NCBI GenBank assembly: GCA_949155905.1
Contig: CASCWU010000006.1
Span: 1 to 61,681, forward strand
Direction of reading: 5' to 3'
Length of the DNA stretch: 61,681 nt
Origin: an uncultured Lachnospiraceae bacterium
Lineage (GTDB): Bacteria > Bacillota > Clostridia > Lachnospirales > Lachnospiraceae
Part shown: one piece after another, positions 52,089 through 59,964 of the stretch
Numbering within the stretch: position 1 is the stretch's first letter
Layout of the letters: the number at the start of each line of letters is the position of its first letter
Program-made: the position numbers and the translations under genes
Notes under the pieces: generated by a model
What the model saw: only the letters and a program-made list of their open reading frames with translations
The model's database searches: none
What the model was told of the DNA's origin: nothing

Positions 52089-53648
52089 ATGAAGCATAGA
52101 TTATATACACCTTCCTATCGTTTTGTTTTCTTTCTGACACTGGCACTCCTGCTTTCCCTGTCTGCACAGCTTTTCCTGCTACCGGTAGCTGCGGCACAGG
52201 CAGCTATGTCCCCAGGTTCGGATTCCGGCGCTGACGTTTCCTGGCCGTCCGGCCCGTCCGTCAATGCAGAGTCTGCTGTTGTATTAGAGCTGTCTACCGG
52301 AACGGTTCTCTATGAAAAAAACGCAGAGGAAGCCAAATATCCAGCCAGCATTACGAAAGTTATGACTGCACTTTTGGCCGTAGAAAACTGCTCTATGGAT
52401 GAAATCGTAGAATTTACGGAAGAAGCCGTCTATGGCAATGGCATCGACAGCAGCAGCATCGGCATGAACGTCGGCGAAACGCTGAGTATGGAAAACTGCA
52501 TGTACGGGATGATGCTGGCCTCCGGCAACGAAGTGGCCAAAGCGATTGGCGAGCATGTCGGTGGCTCTTCCAAGGCCTTTGTGGATATGATGAATAACCG
52601 GGCAAAGGAGCTTGGCTGTGTCAATACCCATTTTGCCAATTCCTGCGGCCTCCACGATGAAAACCACTATACCTGCGCCTATGATATGGCTCTGATCGCT
52701 CAGGCTGCCATCCGCAGCTCTACCTTTAAAAAGATTGCCGGAACCAGAGTGTATGAAATCCCTCCGACTGAAAAAATGGAGGAAACCCGCTGGGTAGCCA
52801 ATACCCACCAGATGGTCAATCCGGCGAAGCTACCGCAGTTTGCCTATGAAGATTGCTATGCCGGAAAAACCGGTTTTACCAATGAAGCACGCTATACCCT
52901 TGTCACCTTCGCCAAACGGGAAAATCTCGATGTCGTCTGTGTAACAATGCACTCTCAGATGCAGGTCAACCAATACGAGGATACCACTACTCTGCTGGAT
53001 TATGTATTTGACAACTTTTCCGTACAGGCGATCAGCAAGCTGGATCAGGCACCTTCCTTTGACAATTTTTCCCTGTTTACCCGATTCAGTCCGCTCTTTG
53101 ATATGAAAAATGCTCCGCTTTCGATTGATACAGATTCCTACGTGATTCTGCCAAACGGCGCCTCCTATGCCGACGTCAAGCAGACGATTACCTACCACCC
53201 GGTCGAGGTACTCCAAAAGGGTGCAAATGCGATTGGACAGGTGACATATCAATATGGTGATAAAATAGTCGGCTATACGGACATTTTATATGAAAGCGCA
53301 GAGGATCTTTCCTTATCAAATATAGAACAAAACGGTACTTCGGAAAAAGACACCACTTCTCCAAATGGTACGGAACCAAAGGATACCCTGGAGGAGTCAG
53401 ATGCCGATTTGGCTGTCACCAACCAGGATACTGCTTCCTCCGATTCTACCGATAATCATACGGCTGACAATACCGAAGATACCAAACAAACCAAAAAGGA
53501 AAAAAGTCTAAAACCATTTATTATCACCGGAATCGTCCTGTTTCTGGTCGCTTTGGGGGTTCTTTATTGTGTTCTGGTAGAGCTTCCGTACCGGAGACGG
53601 CGCAATGCCTATTTTGCCAGAAGGAAAAAAAGACGGGAAGAGCTATGA
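52089..53648 (+). CDS. D-alanyl-D-alanine carboxypeptidase (PBP, DacF/DacA type)
   Basis: A 519-residue penicillin-binding protein that trims the terminal D-Ala of peptidoglycan stem peptides outside the cell. It has a signal peptide (LTLALLLSLSAQLFLLPVAA), the SxxK motif in YPASITKVM with Ser87 and Lys90, the SxN motif in MLASGNEVAKA and KTG in CYAGKTGFTNEA. The catalytic domain is followed by the usual beta-rich C-terminal domain, a Thr/Asp/Glu-rich linker (about residues 420-475), one membrane helix (FIITGIVLFLVALGVLYCVL) and a basic tail RRRRNAYFARRKKRR. Its end overlaps the convergent exonuclease gene by 6 nt. Confidence 0.95.
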   Translation: MKHRLYTPSYRFVFFLTLALLLSLSAQLFLLPVAAAQAAMSPGSDSGADVSWPSGPSVNAESAVVLELSTGTVLYEKNAEEAKYPASITKVMTALLAVENCSMDEIVEFTEEAVYGNGIDSSSIGMNVGETLSMENCMYGMMLASGNEVAKAIGEHVGGSSKAFVDMMNNRAKELGCVNTHFANSCGLHDENHYTCAYDMALIAQAAIRSSTFKKIAGTRVYEIPPTEKMEETRWVANTHQMVNPAKLPQFAYEDCYAGKTGFTNEARYTLVTFAKRENLDVVCVTMHSQMQVNQYEDTTTLLDYVFDNFSVQAISKLDQAPSFDNFSLFTRFSPLFDMKNAPLSIDTDSYVILPNGASYADVKQTITYHPVEVLQKGANAIGQVTYQYGDKIVGYTDILYESAEDLSLSNIEQNGTSEKDTTSPNGTEPKDTLEESDADLAVTNQDTASSDSTDNHTADNTEDTKQTKKEKSLKPFIITGIVLFLVALGVLYCVLVELPYRRRRNAYFARRKKRREEL

Positions 53649-54587
53649 CCGTTCCTGCCTCTTTTTCTCCTGATACCTGGCTTCTAACCGGCTTTCCTCC
53701 TCTTCGGATGCCAGACGTACCGTCTGTACGCCGAAGAACTCCTGGGAGGCCGGATTTTTAATGACCAGACGTCCCTTTAAATATCCATGCTCCCGGCAGA
53801 TCCCCAGGCTGTCATAATTACGATTATTACTGTTATTTGCAAACCAGGGAATCAGCCGTTTCCCCTTTTTCCCGCAGACACAGCAACAAAGCTGTGCCAT
53901 TCTCCGGTCCATGCGTACCTCCTCCTTCGTCGTATAGGAGCAGGATACTGTCTGCCGGTAATCCGGGCATTGCACCAGGATAGCATCCTCCCCCGGAGCC
54001 GGATGGCGATATAGATCCAGAGCCGGATAGTGCAGAACCAGATCAAAATCAATCTGTGCAAACACCTCTGCCGCATATTCAGCATCTGCGAGCGCCCCAT
54101 GAAATGGCCTGTCTACCGGAAGCTTCAGCTCCCGTACGGCATACTCCAGGTTGCGGGCATTTTGTTCTTCCTCAAAGGCAATGGTGTATAACTGCTGCAC
54201 ATCATAATAATACAAAGGATATTCCATCTGAAAGTCTACCTCAAAAAAATCCAGATTTTGCTGCAACACGGCCAAATCCGAAGGCCCCCAGCTACAAAAC
54301 CGATATTCTCCACTGCCGCACCAGTCCCAAAATGCTCTCCCTGCCTCCTGAAAGGTTCCTCCCTGCTGCAAATCCTGATCCGTCAATTCAATCAACTGCT
54401 TTGTAATCTCAAACAACTGCGGGTACACAACCGGACGAATCACTCGGTGAAAGGTATCCTTTACCCTCCGTTCCCCGTCCAGCTTGACTGCTCCAATCTC
54501 AATAATTTCAAAAGGAAGAGACCTTCCCCGCTCTTCCCTCTTTTCCTCCCCTTGATTCCATTCCAGGTCTAATACAATATATTCCAT
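53643..54587 (-). CDS. DEDDh 3'-5' exonuclease domain protein
   Basis: A 314-residue protein. The N-terminal exonuclease domain shows all DEDDh ligands in order: DLEWNQ with the IIEIGAVKLD strand, a central Asp region (DLQQGGTFQEAGRAFWDWCG and SWGPSDLAVLQQ), and HGALADAEYAAEVF with the catalytic His. A C-terminal zinc-like segment carries CCCVCGKKGKRLIPWF. Such KapD/ERI1-like exonucleases act on RNA or DNA ends. No notable ribosome site oddity. The 24-nt gap from the next gene suggests one transcript with it. Confidence 0.88.
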   Translation of the reverse strand: MEYIVLDLEWNQGEEKREERGRSLPFEIIEIGAVKLDGERRVKDTFHRVIRPVVYPQLFEITKQLIELTDQDLQQGGTFQEAGRAFWDWCGSGEYRFCSWGPSDLAVLQQNLDFFEVDFQMEYPLYYYDVQQLYTIAFEEEQNARNLEYAVRELKLPVDRPFHGALADAEYAAEVFAQIDFDLVLHYPALDLYRHPAPGEDAILVQCPDYRQTVSCSYTTKEEVRMDRRMAQLCCCVCGKKGKRLIPWFANNSNNRNYDSLGICREHGYLKGRLVIKNPASQEFFGVQTVRLASEEEESRLEARYQEKKRQERS

Positions 54588-54611
54588 ATGTTACCTCAAC
54601 AATTCTCCCTC

Positions 54612-55046
54612 CTAGTTTTCCTTTTTATTTTCTGCTATGTGTTCCAGCTTTTCCGAAAGCAGCTCCATCTCCTTTTTATTATGGCTGATCAAGGCTCTGG
54701 TATTCTCCCGTTCATACTGAATTTCTGCCTTGAGTAAATCAGATAAGTCCTTTCGCAGCAGAGCCAGCTCTGCCTCTATCTGCCGAAGGCTCTGCCTGAA
54801 AGCCTGCGCCGACCGGTCTGCCTCTGCCTGTCCATTTTCAAGGGCCGGTTCCTCCGGCTCCTGCAAATATTCCCAATACTCAAAGCCGGCATCCAGCATC
54901 AGATATGCCATAATCAAAAGCACCACTCCGACTCCCGCAATCATCACTACATCGCCCCGGAAATTCAGCAAACAATACAACTCCCCCAATAACACAGCTA
55001 AAAACCCCAAAGTCGATCCGATTAAAATACCTCTTCTCTTTTTCAC
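54612..55046 (-). CDS. Membrane protein with C-terminal coiled coil (hypothetical)
   Basis: A 144-residue protein with two membrane helices (GILIGSTLGFLAVLLGELYC and VVMIAGVGVVLLIMAYLML) and then a long helical part, residues 75-140 (SLRQIEAELALLRKDLSDLL, ISHNKKEMELLSEKLEHIAE), that should form a coiled coil. The start is GTG 55046 because AAGGAGG lies 6 nt upstream, which rules out the longer frame beginning at 55127. No family recognised. It precedes the exonuclease on the same strand. Confidence 0.7.
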   Translation of the reverse strand: MKKRRGILIGSTLGFLAVLLGELYCLLNFRGDVVMIAGVGVVLLIMAYLMLDAGFEYWEYLQEPEEPALENGQAEADRSAQAFRQSLRQIEAELALLRKDLSDLLKAEIQYERENTRALISHNKKEMELLSEKLEHIAENKKEN

Positions 55047-55142
55047 AGCAGGCCTCCTTACGATTATCCAAACGGGAGCACAAACCTTATGGATTATATC
55101 GGCAAAAACTACCATTCTGTTTACCATTTTTTGTTCCTGTGC

Positions 55143-56489
55143 TTATAGCCGCTCCTGATAACGCTGCATTTTCATCCGGTAAGCAACGGCCAGCAGTACT
55201 GCTGCCCCCAGCCAGGCAGATACTTCAGCCAGATAAACGCCATACTCCTTTAACAAAAGCGGCAGCAACAGCGCCATCGACATTCTCATCACCAGCTCTA
55301 CTATCCCGGATATCATTGGTATCACAGTATCCCCCATTCCCTGGAGCGCCGAACGAAAAATAAACAACATATACAGTACAAGGAGCATCACGCTCATGAT
55401 GACCAAATACGGGTAGGCCACGGCCACCACGCTTTCTACTACCTCTGCCTCTCCGGTAATAAAGAGCTTTACGACCCATCTGCCTGTGAGAATGATAAAA
55501 GCAGCAATACTAAGTGCAATCGCAGAAGATATTTTCGCCGCCGAACGGACTCCCTCGCGGATCCGCGCCATCTGTCCGGCACCCAGGTTCTGCCCGGCAA
55601 AGGTCGCTACAGCCGCACCGACAGAGGTTCCCGCCATTTCCATCAATCCGCAGAGCTTATTCCCCGCCGTGATTCCCGCCACAAACAAAAATCCAAAGCC
55701 ATTGACAATATATTGCACAACCAATCCGCCTGCTGCAATGATTCCGTTTTGAAAGGCTACCGGTGTCCCCAATGCCAGAAGCCTTCGGATCACGCTGCCA
55801 TCCATCTGCCAGTCCCCTTTTTCCAAATGCAGAATGGAAATCTTCCGGATTCCAATAAAACAATATACACAGGCACATACCTGGGCAATCAGCGTTGCAA
55901 TCGCTACTCCGGCGATTCCCATATGAAAACCTGCTACAAATAAAATATCCAGCCCAATATTGACTAGCGAAGCCGTAATCATCGCATAAAGCGGCGTCCG
56001 GCTGTCCCCCAGTGCCCGCAGAATATTAGAAAGCATATTATAGGTGACAATAATCGTAATTCCGCTAAAAATAATCCGAATATACCGCTCCGCACCGTCA
56101 ATCGTATTCTCCGGCGTCTGCAGCACCTCCAGCAGCGGCCTGGTAATCCACAGACTGACAATCGTAAATACTGCCGCCATAACCACCGATAAATAAACGG
56201 ACATCGTAATGCTTTTCCTAAGCCCCTTCCGATCCTCCGCTCCGAATCTCTGTGCCATCAGAATACCAAAGCCCTGCGTCATACCCATAACAATCCCCAA
56301 TACGAGCCAGTCCAGCCAGCTTGCCGCCCCTACCGAAGCCAAAGCTTCTACACCGACCACCCGTCCTACTACAATCGTGTCCACCATGCTGTAAAGCTGC
56401 TGAAAAATATTTCCGAACATCAGCGGTAGCGCAAATCCTAATATCAGCTTTACAGGGCTGCCCTTTGTCATATCCTTTACTCTTGCCAT
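55143..56489 (-). CDS. MATE family efflux transporter
   Basis: A 448-residue exporter with about twelve helices. It opens VKLILGFALPLMFGNIFQQL followed by YSMVDTIVVGRVVG, the pattern of the DinF/MepA-like branch. GMTQGFGILMAQRFGAEDRK and, in the second half, GAAVATFAGQNLGAGQMARI are the paired MATE signatures. Its start overlaps the upstream antitoxin-like gene by 13 nt, so the two are co-translated. Substrate unknown. Confidence 0.93.
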   Translation of the reverse strand: MARVKDMTKGSPVKLILGFALPLMFGNIFQQLYSMVDTIVVGRVVGVEALASVGAASWLDWLVLGIVMGMTQGFGILMAQRFGAEDRKGLRKSITMSVYLSVVMAAVFTIVSLWITRPLLEVLQTPENTIDGAERYIRIIFSGITIIVTYNMLSNILRALGDSRTPLYAMITASLVNIGLDILFVAGFHMGIAGVAIATLIAQVCACVYCFIGIRKISILHLEKGDWQMDGSVIRRLLALGTPVAFQNGIIAAGGLVVQYIVNGFGFLFVAGITAGNKLCGLMEMAGTSVGAAVATFAGQNLGAGQMARIREGVRSAAKISSAIALSIAAFIILTGRWVVKLFITGEAEVVESVVAVAYPYLVIMSVMLLVLYMLFIFRSALQGMGDTVIPMISGIVELVMRMSMALLLPLLLKEYGVYLAEVSAWLGAAVLLAVAYRMKMQRYQERL

Positions 56490-56677
56490 GGCCTCCTAAA
56501 TACCTCCCCCTTTTCCCTCTCTATCAAAGCTGGATCCGCATACTTACGAAGTCCTCCTGCTGCAGATTCCTCAAGATCAGATTCATACTCAATTGGTATC
56601 ACTATAACCTTTTGGTTTATTTGTAAAGATTTCTTTATACGAATTGCTGTTCCATCATAATATCCTGTAATGGACAT
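56477..56677 (-). CDS. Antitoxin-like small protein upstream of a MATE gene
   Basis: A 66-residue protein beginning MSITGYYDGTAIRIKKSLQI followed by NQKVIVIPIEY, the N-terminal pattern of small proteins that I remember as antitoxin partners of PIN-domain toxins (XXGYYDG...VIV). The tail is charged (ADPALIEREKGEVFRRPW). ATG 56677 has AAGGTG 9 nt upstream. No toxin gene follows; instead the MATE gene starts within its last codons. Either an orphan antitoxin or a captured regulator. Confidence 0.5.
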   Translation of the reverse strand: MSITGYYDGTAIRIKKSLQINQKVIVIPIEYESDLEESAAGGLRKYADPALIEREKGEVFRRPWQE

Positions 56678-56737
56678 CCCTTTCATCACCTTTCACATTC
56701 CATCATACCATTAGATCGCTTCTCCTGCAACCCAAAT

Positions 56738-56917
56738 ATTTCAGCAAAAATGCGCCATGTCTCCTGCATAGTCAGAAGCGCTGACCTGAGTGGTTGACGT
56801 ATCTCCAATGATCAAAATTTCCTTTAAAATAAGCTGCAATGGGAATTTACTCCGGTCGCGCAGATAAATGGATGCCTGGAACCAGGAATTCCACTGGCCG
56901 ATTGATGTTGTATCATT
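56738..56917 (-). pseudogene. Carbohydrate ABC permease (LplC-like) fragment
   Basis: The minus-strand frame reads GQWNSWFQASIYLRDRSKFP then LQLILKEILIIGDTSTTQVS, the conserved loop of LplC/YtcP-type sugar permeases, and stops soon after. Both ends are lost. With the binding-protein fragment at 57.3 kb it suggests a former sugar transporter locus of the same class as the lipoprotein at 3.6 kb. Confidence 0.7.
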
Positions 56918-56981
56918 TTAGTTGACCTCTTATACTCAAGGATTTGATGTATCGTTAAAGAGAAATAAGAAGGCAACTACA

Positions 56982-57202
56982 ATGACAAAAAACAAAGGAA
57001 ATACGATATGGATTTCAAAATCCAGGCCGTGAAGCTGGCCAAAGAAATCGGCGGTGCAAAAGCGATTGTTGAATTAGGAATTCCCGAAAATACCATGGAC
57101 GCATGGACAAAAGCAGCCAGGGAGGGACGGCTGGATGCTGGCCCTGGTTCACATACGCCCCAGACAGCCATGAGTCTCGCAGAGGAAAGGCCGGAGGTGT
57201 AA
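56982..57202 (+). mobile_element. IS3-family transposase OrfA remnant
   Basis: The frame reads KYDMDFKIQAVKLAKEIGGA then KAIVELGIPENTMDAWTKAA, REGRLDAGPGSHTPQTAMSL, the N-terminal helix-turn-helix of IS3-type OrfA proteins. It ends at AEERPEV where the leucine zipper should begin. No OrfB and no intact terminal repeats are seen. Confidence 0.75.
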
Positions 57203-57307
57203 GCCGTTACTGCGGCTGAGCAGTTACAAGCCCACTACATTTAGGTGGTGGGTAGTTGACATTCGCTTACAGGATGGTCTGTCTCGCAGACTATGGCTGT
57301 TTACGCA

Positions 57308-57639
57308 ATGCCGCCTGCCAAGCTGGCCGGAAATTATGACTGGACACGTGAAATGGTCATTGTACCAGAAAAGGATAAGGCAGCCTACGAGATATGGGGA
57401 GCCGTCAGCGACGACTATATCATGCCGGCTTGACCCATACCGGAGACGAATCCAAAGAATTAGCATCTATCGTCACCGATATCACCACCTTTGTAAACGA
57501 AAGTGCCAATCAGTTTATCACTGGCGTAAAGGATATCAATACCGAATGGGATGCCTATGTTTCCACGATTCAGAGGATGAGCATCGACCGCGCCGTTGAA
57601 ATCAAGCAAGCGGCTCTGGATCGGTTTAATGCACGGTAA
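57308..57639 (+). pseudogene. Solute-binding protein C-terminal fragment, frameshifted
   Basis: The frame reads PPAKLAGNYDWTREMVIVPE then YEIWGAVSDDYIMPA and stops; one base shift continues LTHTGDESKELASIVTDI, TFVNESANQFITGVKDINTE and ends KQAALDRFNAR. The end matches the tail of the intact lipoprotein at 3.6 kb (KQSALDRYNAR). The N-terminal two thirds are missing. Confidence 0.75.
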
Positions 57640-57848
57640 TAAAAAAGAAATAATTTTCTGATTTCCTCATCCGTTAGTTCTGGCTCCTCTTTCTGATATT
57701 TTTCTGCTGTATAATCTCCAGACCCTCCTTGGTCAAATTGTTCTAAAAATCGTATCATTCCTGTTATTCCCAACGTTTTTCTCAGGGCATATAACCCTGT
57801 CCGTTGTATTTCTGCATTGCTTACTATATCTAATTTTGTCATAATCAT
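57570..57848 (-). CDS. PIN-system antitoxin-like protein with altered C-terminus
   Basis: From ATG 57848 (GGAGG 10 nt upstream) the product reads MIMTKLDIVSNAEIQRTGLY, ALRKTLGITGMIRFLEQFDQ, GSGDYTAEKYQ, TDEEIRKLF. I recognise this as a small protein that recurs next to PIN-domain toxins in Clostridia. After about residue 69 the frame enters the antisense of the binding-protein fragment (57640 downward), so the natural end is lost and about 23 foreign residues are added. The start overlaps the stop of the upstream PIN remnant (TAATG). Confidence 0.55.
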   Translation of the reverse strand: MIMTKLDIVSNAEIQRTGLYALRKTLGITGMIRFLEQFDQGGSGDYTAEKYQKEEPELTDEEIRKLFLFYYRALNRSRAACLISTARSMLIL

Positions 57849-58180
57849 TAATATAACACCTCCAATAACCATTGATTTGGATTCATTACTTTGGTATATA
57901 TTTCTATTGTATGGCACTGATTCATAAATTTTCTATCTATTGTTAAAAGTGCCTCTGCTTTTGCTGCCTCTGCACATATTTCGTAAAGTAGTTGAAGAAT
58001 ATTTTTTTATATACATCTACAGTATCATTTATTTCTTTTGCAAGCATCTCACTTCCTATTATCTCTACCGCCGAATGTTCTGCTAATTCTAAAATGAACA
58101 TAATAGAATTTCGCTCATAGTAAATTTGCGAATAACTGCGATCATCTAAAATTCGATTATAACAACAATTATCTAAATAA
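57848..58180 (-). pseudogene. PIN-domain toxin remnant
   Basis: The minus strand reads YLDNCCYNRILDDRSYSQIY then ERNSIMFILELAEHSAVEII and GSEMLAKEINDTVDVYKK. A frame change in an A-run gives ILQLLYEICAEAAKAEALLT then IDRKFMNQC and VMNPNQWLLEVLY to a stop at 57848. These are the first and last acidic sites of a VapC-like PIN ribonuclease. The start codon is missing: the frame begins directly at a 38-bp palindrome. The middle is also shortened. Confidence 0.75.
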
Positions 58181-58218
58181 ACTCAAACTTCGCACTTATT
58201 CAAGTGCGAAGTTTGAGT
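58181..58218. repeat. 38-bp hairpin repeat, copy 1
   Basis: The arm actcaaacttcgcactt, the loop attc and the exact complement of the arm. It abuts the truncated start of the PIN remnant. An identical copy is at 60997. Confidence 0.95.
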
Positions 58219-58348
58219 CAAGTATATATCAAAAACTAGTATTCGTCAAAAAATTTAAGGATAAAAACAAACCAATTTAAGGTGCAGGCATCATAAAGGA
58301 CACCCTGCAACGGTTGGAACTGGAAACGGAGAAATAAGAAGTTCTTTG

Positions 58349-58367
58349 AGGTCGCAATTTGCGACCT
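58349..58367. repeat. 19-bp palindrome
   Basis: AGGTCGCAA, centre T, TTGCGACCT. The surrounding plus-strand frame reads KFFEVAICDLRKM and stops, a tail I associate with phage- or virulence-type ORF6N proteins, so it may be a gene remnant. The rest of 58219-58424 shows no gene. Confidence 0.5.
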
Positions 58368-58424
58368 TAGAAAAATGTAAACAATTTAAACTATTCTGGA
58401 GCTACCTACTAGCAAATGGTTCTA

Positions 58425-58466
58425 CTCCTAAGCGGTAGGTCGGAGGTTCAAATCCTCTTAGCGACG
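58425..58466 (+). other. 3' half of tRNA-Arg(CCT), probable attachment-site scar
   Basis: CTCCTAA (anticodon loop, anticodon CCT) is followed by GCGG, a variable loop, the T arm GGAGG-TTCAAAT-CCTCT and the acceptor strand TAGCGAC plus G. The preceding bases do not form the D arm or the 5' acceptor strand, so only the anticodon-to-3' end half exists. Tyrosine integrases commonly duplicate precisely this half of a tRNA. Confidence 0.75.
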
Positions 58467-58484
58467 CTGAAAATTTTGCCTTTG

Positions 58485-59477
58485 TTACTTATGCGCCCTC
58501 CGATATCCTGCATCAATCGCATCCTGCTCTGTTTCAAAAATCACCAAGTTTTTGGATTCGGCCATATCCTCATAAGCAGCCTGACCTGGACAGTGGTAAA
58601 TTTTAGAACGGGAATTGCCGCGGATTTCCCCTTCTATAGTTTGCTCTGAGTCTGAATCCTTCGTCTGTGTGAGAGAGCTGCGTCCGGTAGAATAATCAAT
58701 CGTAATACCTGGCTGGACGTTGTAGGCAAACACATGGAAGCAGATACCCTCGCCCTTGTCCTCTACGGAATAGGCTTCTATCTGGACACCGCTGGCCACC
58801 AGGTTATTTTCTTCAAAAATCGGGGTGACACGATATAGGACATGGTTTTCGGTTTCTTTTACATAGTCTGCCACCATGTTTTCAAAGGGCAGCATTCCCT
58901 CGATATTTAAGTATCGGGTGCCGGTAATTAAATTCCGTTCGTTGGCATTTTCGCCGGAAAGCTGGTAGCCAATTAGATGGCAGCGATTGTAGAGATACTT
59001 TCCGTCTACGATATCATACGTCGTGGACTGCCAGCCGGTCGGCTTTACCTGACTGATGCTGCCACGCTTTTCGGTCGGCATCAAGTCTATTCCGACATTT
59101 GCATAGGCACTCGTGCAGCGGCCAAGATGGTCTAAATCGTTATAAATCTCAAAAGAAGCCTCAGTTAAATCCTCCTCGGTAAAAGCAGGAAGATTGTCCT
59201 GTAGGATAACATAAGGCTCGCCGGTGTAAGCGGGGATATCCTCAAGAGAAAGCGAGGAGGCATTTGTTTGGTTCGGTAATGTTGACGCTCCGCCTGGGCG
59301 GTTTAGACTGTCAGCATCTTCGTTTTTTCCTGTTTGACCGGTTTCATCCGAAAAAGGAGTATCGTTTGCTCCAGTCGGTGCTTTCGCATCCTCTGGCATA
59401 AGCCTGGTATAGATGGCAAAGGCCAGGCAGCATAGAAGAAGCAGGAGCGCACTCCAAAATTTTTTATTTCGTTTCAT
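58485..59477 (-). CDS. DNA/RNA non-specific endonuclease (DNA-entry type) with Ada-like C-terminal domain
   Basis: A 330-residue exported nuclease. It has a signal/anchor (FWSALLLLLCCLAFAIYTRL), then an Asp/Thr/Asn-rich linker to about residue 85. The nuclease domain shows IVDGKYLYNRCHLIGYQLSG with the catalytic His and ANERNLITGTRYLN with the metal-site Asn, as in EndA/competence nucleases. The last 45 residues, SKIYHCPGQAAYEDMAESKN then LVIFETEQDAIDAGYRRAHK, match the short Ada-type metal-binding motif often found at the end of surface nucleases. ATG 59477 has GAAAGGA 8 nt upstream and overlaps the preceding stop (ATGA). Confidence 0.9.
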   Translation of the reverse strand: MKRNKKFWSALLLLLCCLAFAIYTRLMPEDAKAPTGANDTPFSDETGQTGKNEDADSLNRPGGASTLPNQTNASSLSLEDIPAYTGEPYVILQDNLPAFTEEDLTEASFEIYNDLDHLGRCTSAYANVGIDLMPTEKRGSISQVKPTGWQSTTYDIVDGKYLYNRCHLIGYQLSGENANERNLITGTRYLNIEGMLPFENMVADYVKETENHVLYRVTPIFEENNLVASGVQIEAYSVEDKGEGICFHVFAYNVQPGITIDYSTGRSSLTQTKDSDSEQTIEGEIRGNSRSKIYHCPGQAAYEDMAESKNLVIFETEQDAIDAGYRRAHK

Positions 59478-59947
59478 GATAAAGATCCTTTCTTTCTCTG
59501 ATAGGTTTCTCTGGTAATTCGTTCGTGAGAGGAGCCTGCAAATTCCTTCTGTTTGGTCAGTATCCAACGATCTTCGGCTAAATCAAAGGAAAAATAGGTA
59601 TCCGCCGGGTAGGTTCGATTCCAGCGGTAAAGGATAACACCCTGTACTTGCTCAAGGAGAGAGGGCGTTGCTTCGGCTGCTGCGAGGAAACCGTTCATCG
59701 TCTCCAAAAAACAGAAATCCTCTTCTCCGGCCAGAAGAAAGAAGTCCTCTGCTGCGATTATTTCTGTAGGAGCTTCTCGTGTGAGGGAAGCATCCTTTAG
59801 AAATAGAGAATGAGAGTAAGCATTCATATAGAGTTTTTTTCCTGCGCATTGCCGCAGCATATCCTCCCGAAGCAGCCGATCCTGGCTCTGGCGCCGTTTG
59901 TGAAACATCATGCCGTTATGATCGTCGATACATGCAATGATTATCAT
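59474..59947 (-). CDS. Conserved Lachnospiraceae protein (often labelled ribonuclease Z)
   Basis: A 157-residue soluble protein beginning MIIIACIDDHNGMMFHKRRQ then SQDRLLREDML. Related proteins are often annotated as ribonuclease Z, but the HxHxDH zinc motif of that enzyme is absent, so the label is not supported here. Conserved tryptophan and acidic residues (ILYRWNRTYPADTYFSFDLA) suggest a small enzyme. AGGAGG sits 13 nt upstream and overlaps the stop of the preceding gene; its own end overlaps the nuclease start by 4 nt, so all three are one operon. Confidence 0.75.
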   Translation of the reverse strand: MIIIACIDDHNGMMFHKRRQSQDRLLREDMLRQCAGKKLYMNAYSHSLFLKDASLTREAPTEIIAAEDFFLLAGEEDFCFLETMNGFLAAAEATPSLLEQVQGVILYRWNRTYPADTYFSFDLAEDRWILTKQKEFAGSSHERITRETYQRKKGSLS

Positions 59948-59964
59948 AAAATACTTTGAGCCTC

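Noticed and set aside
59474-59947. Ribonuclease Z
   Set aside because: The HxHxDH zinc-binding motif is absent.
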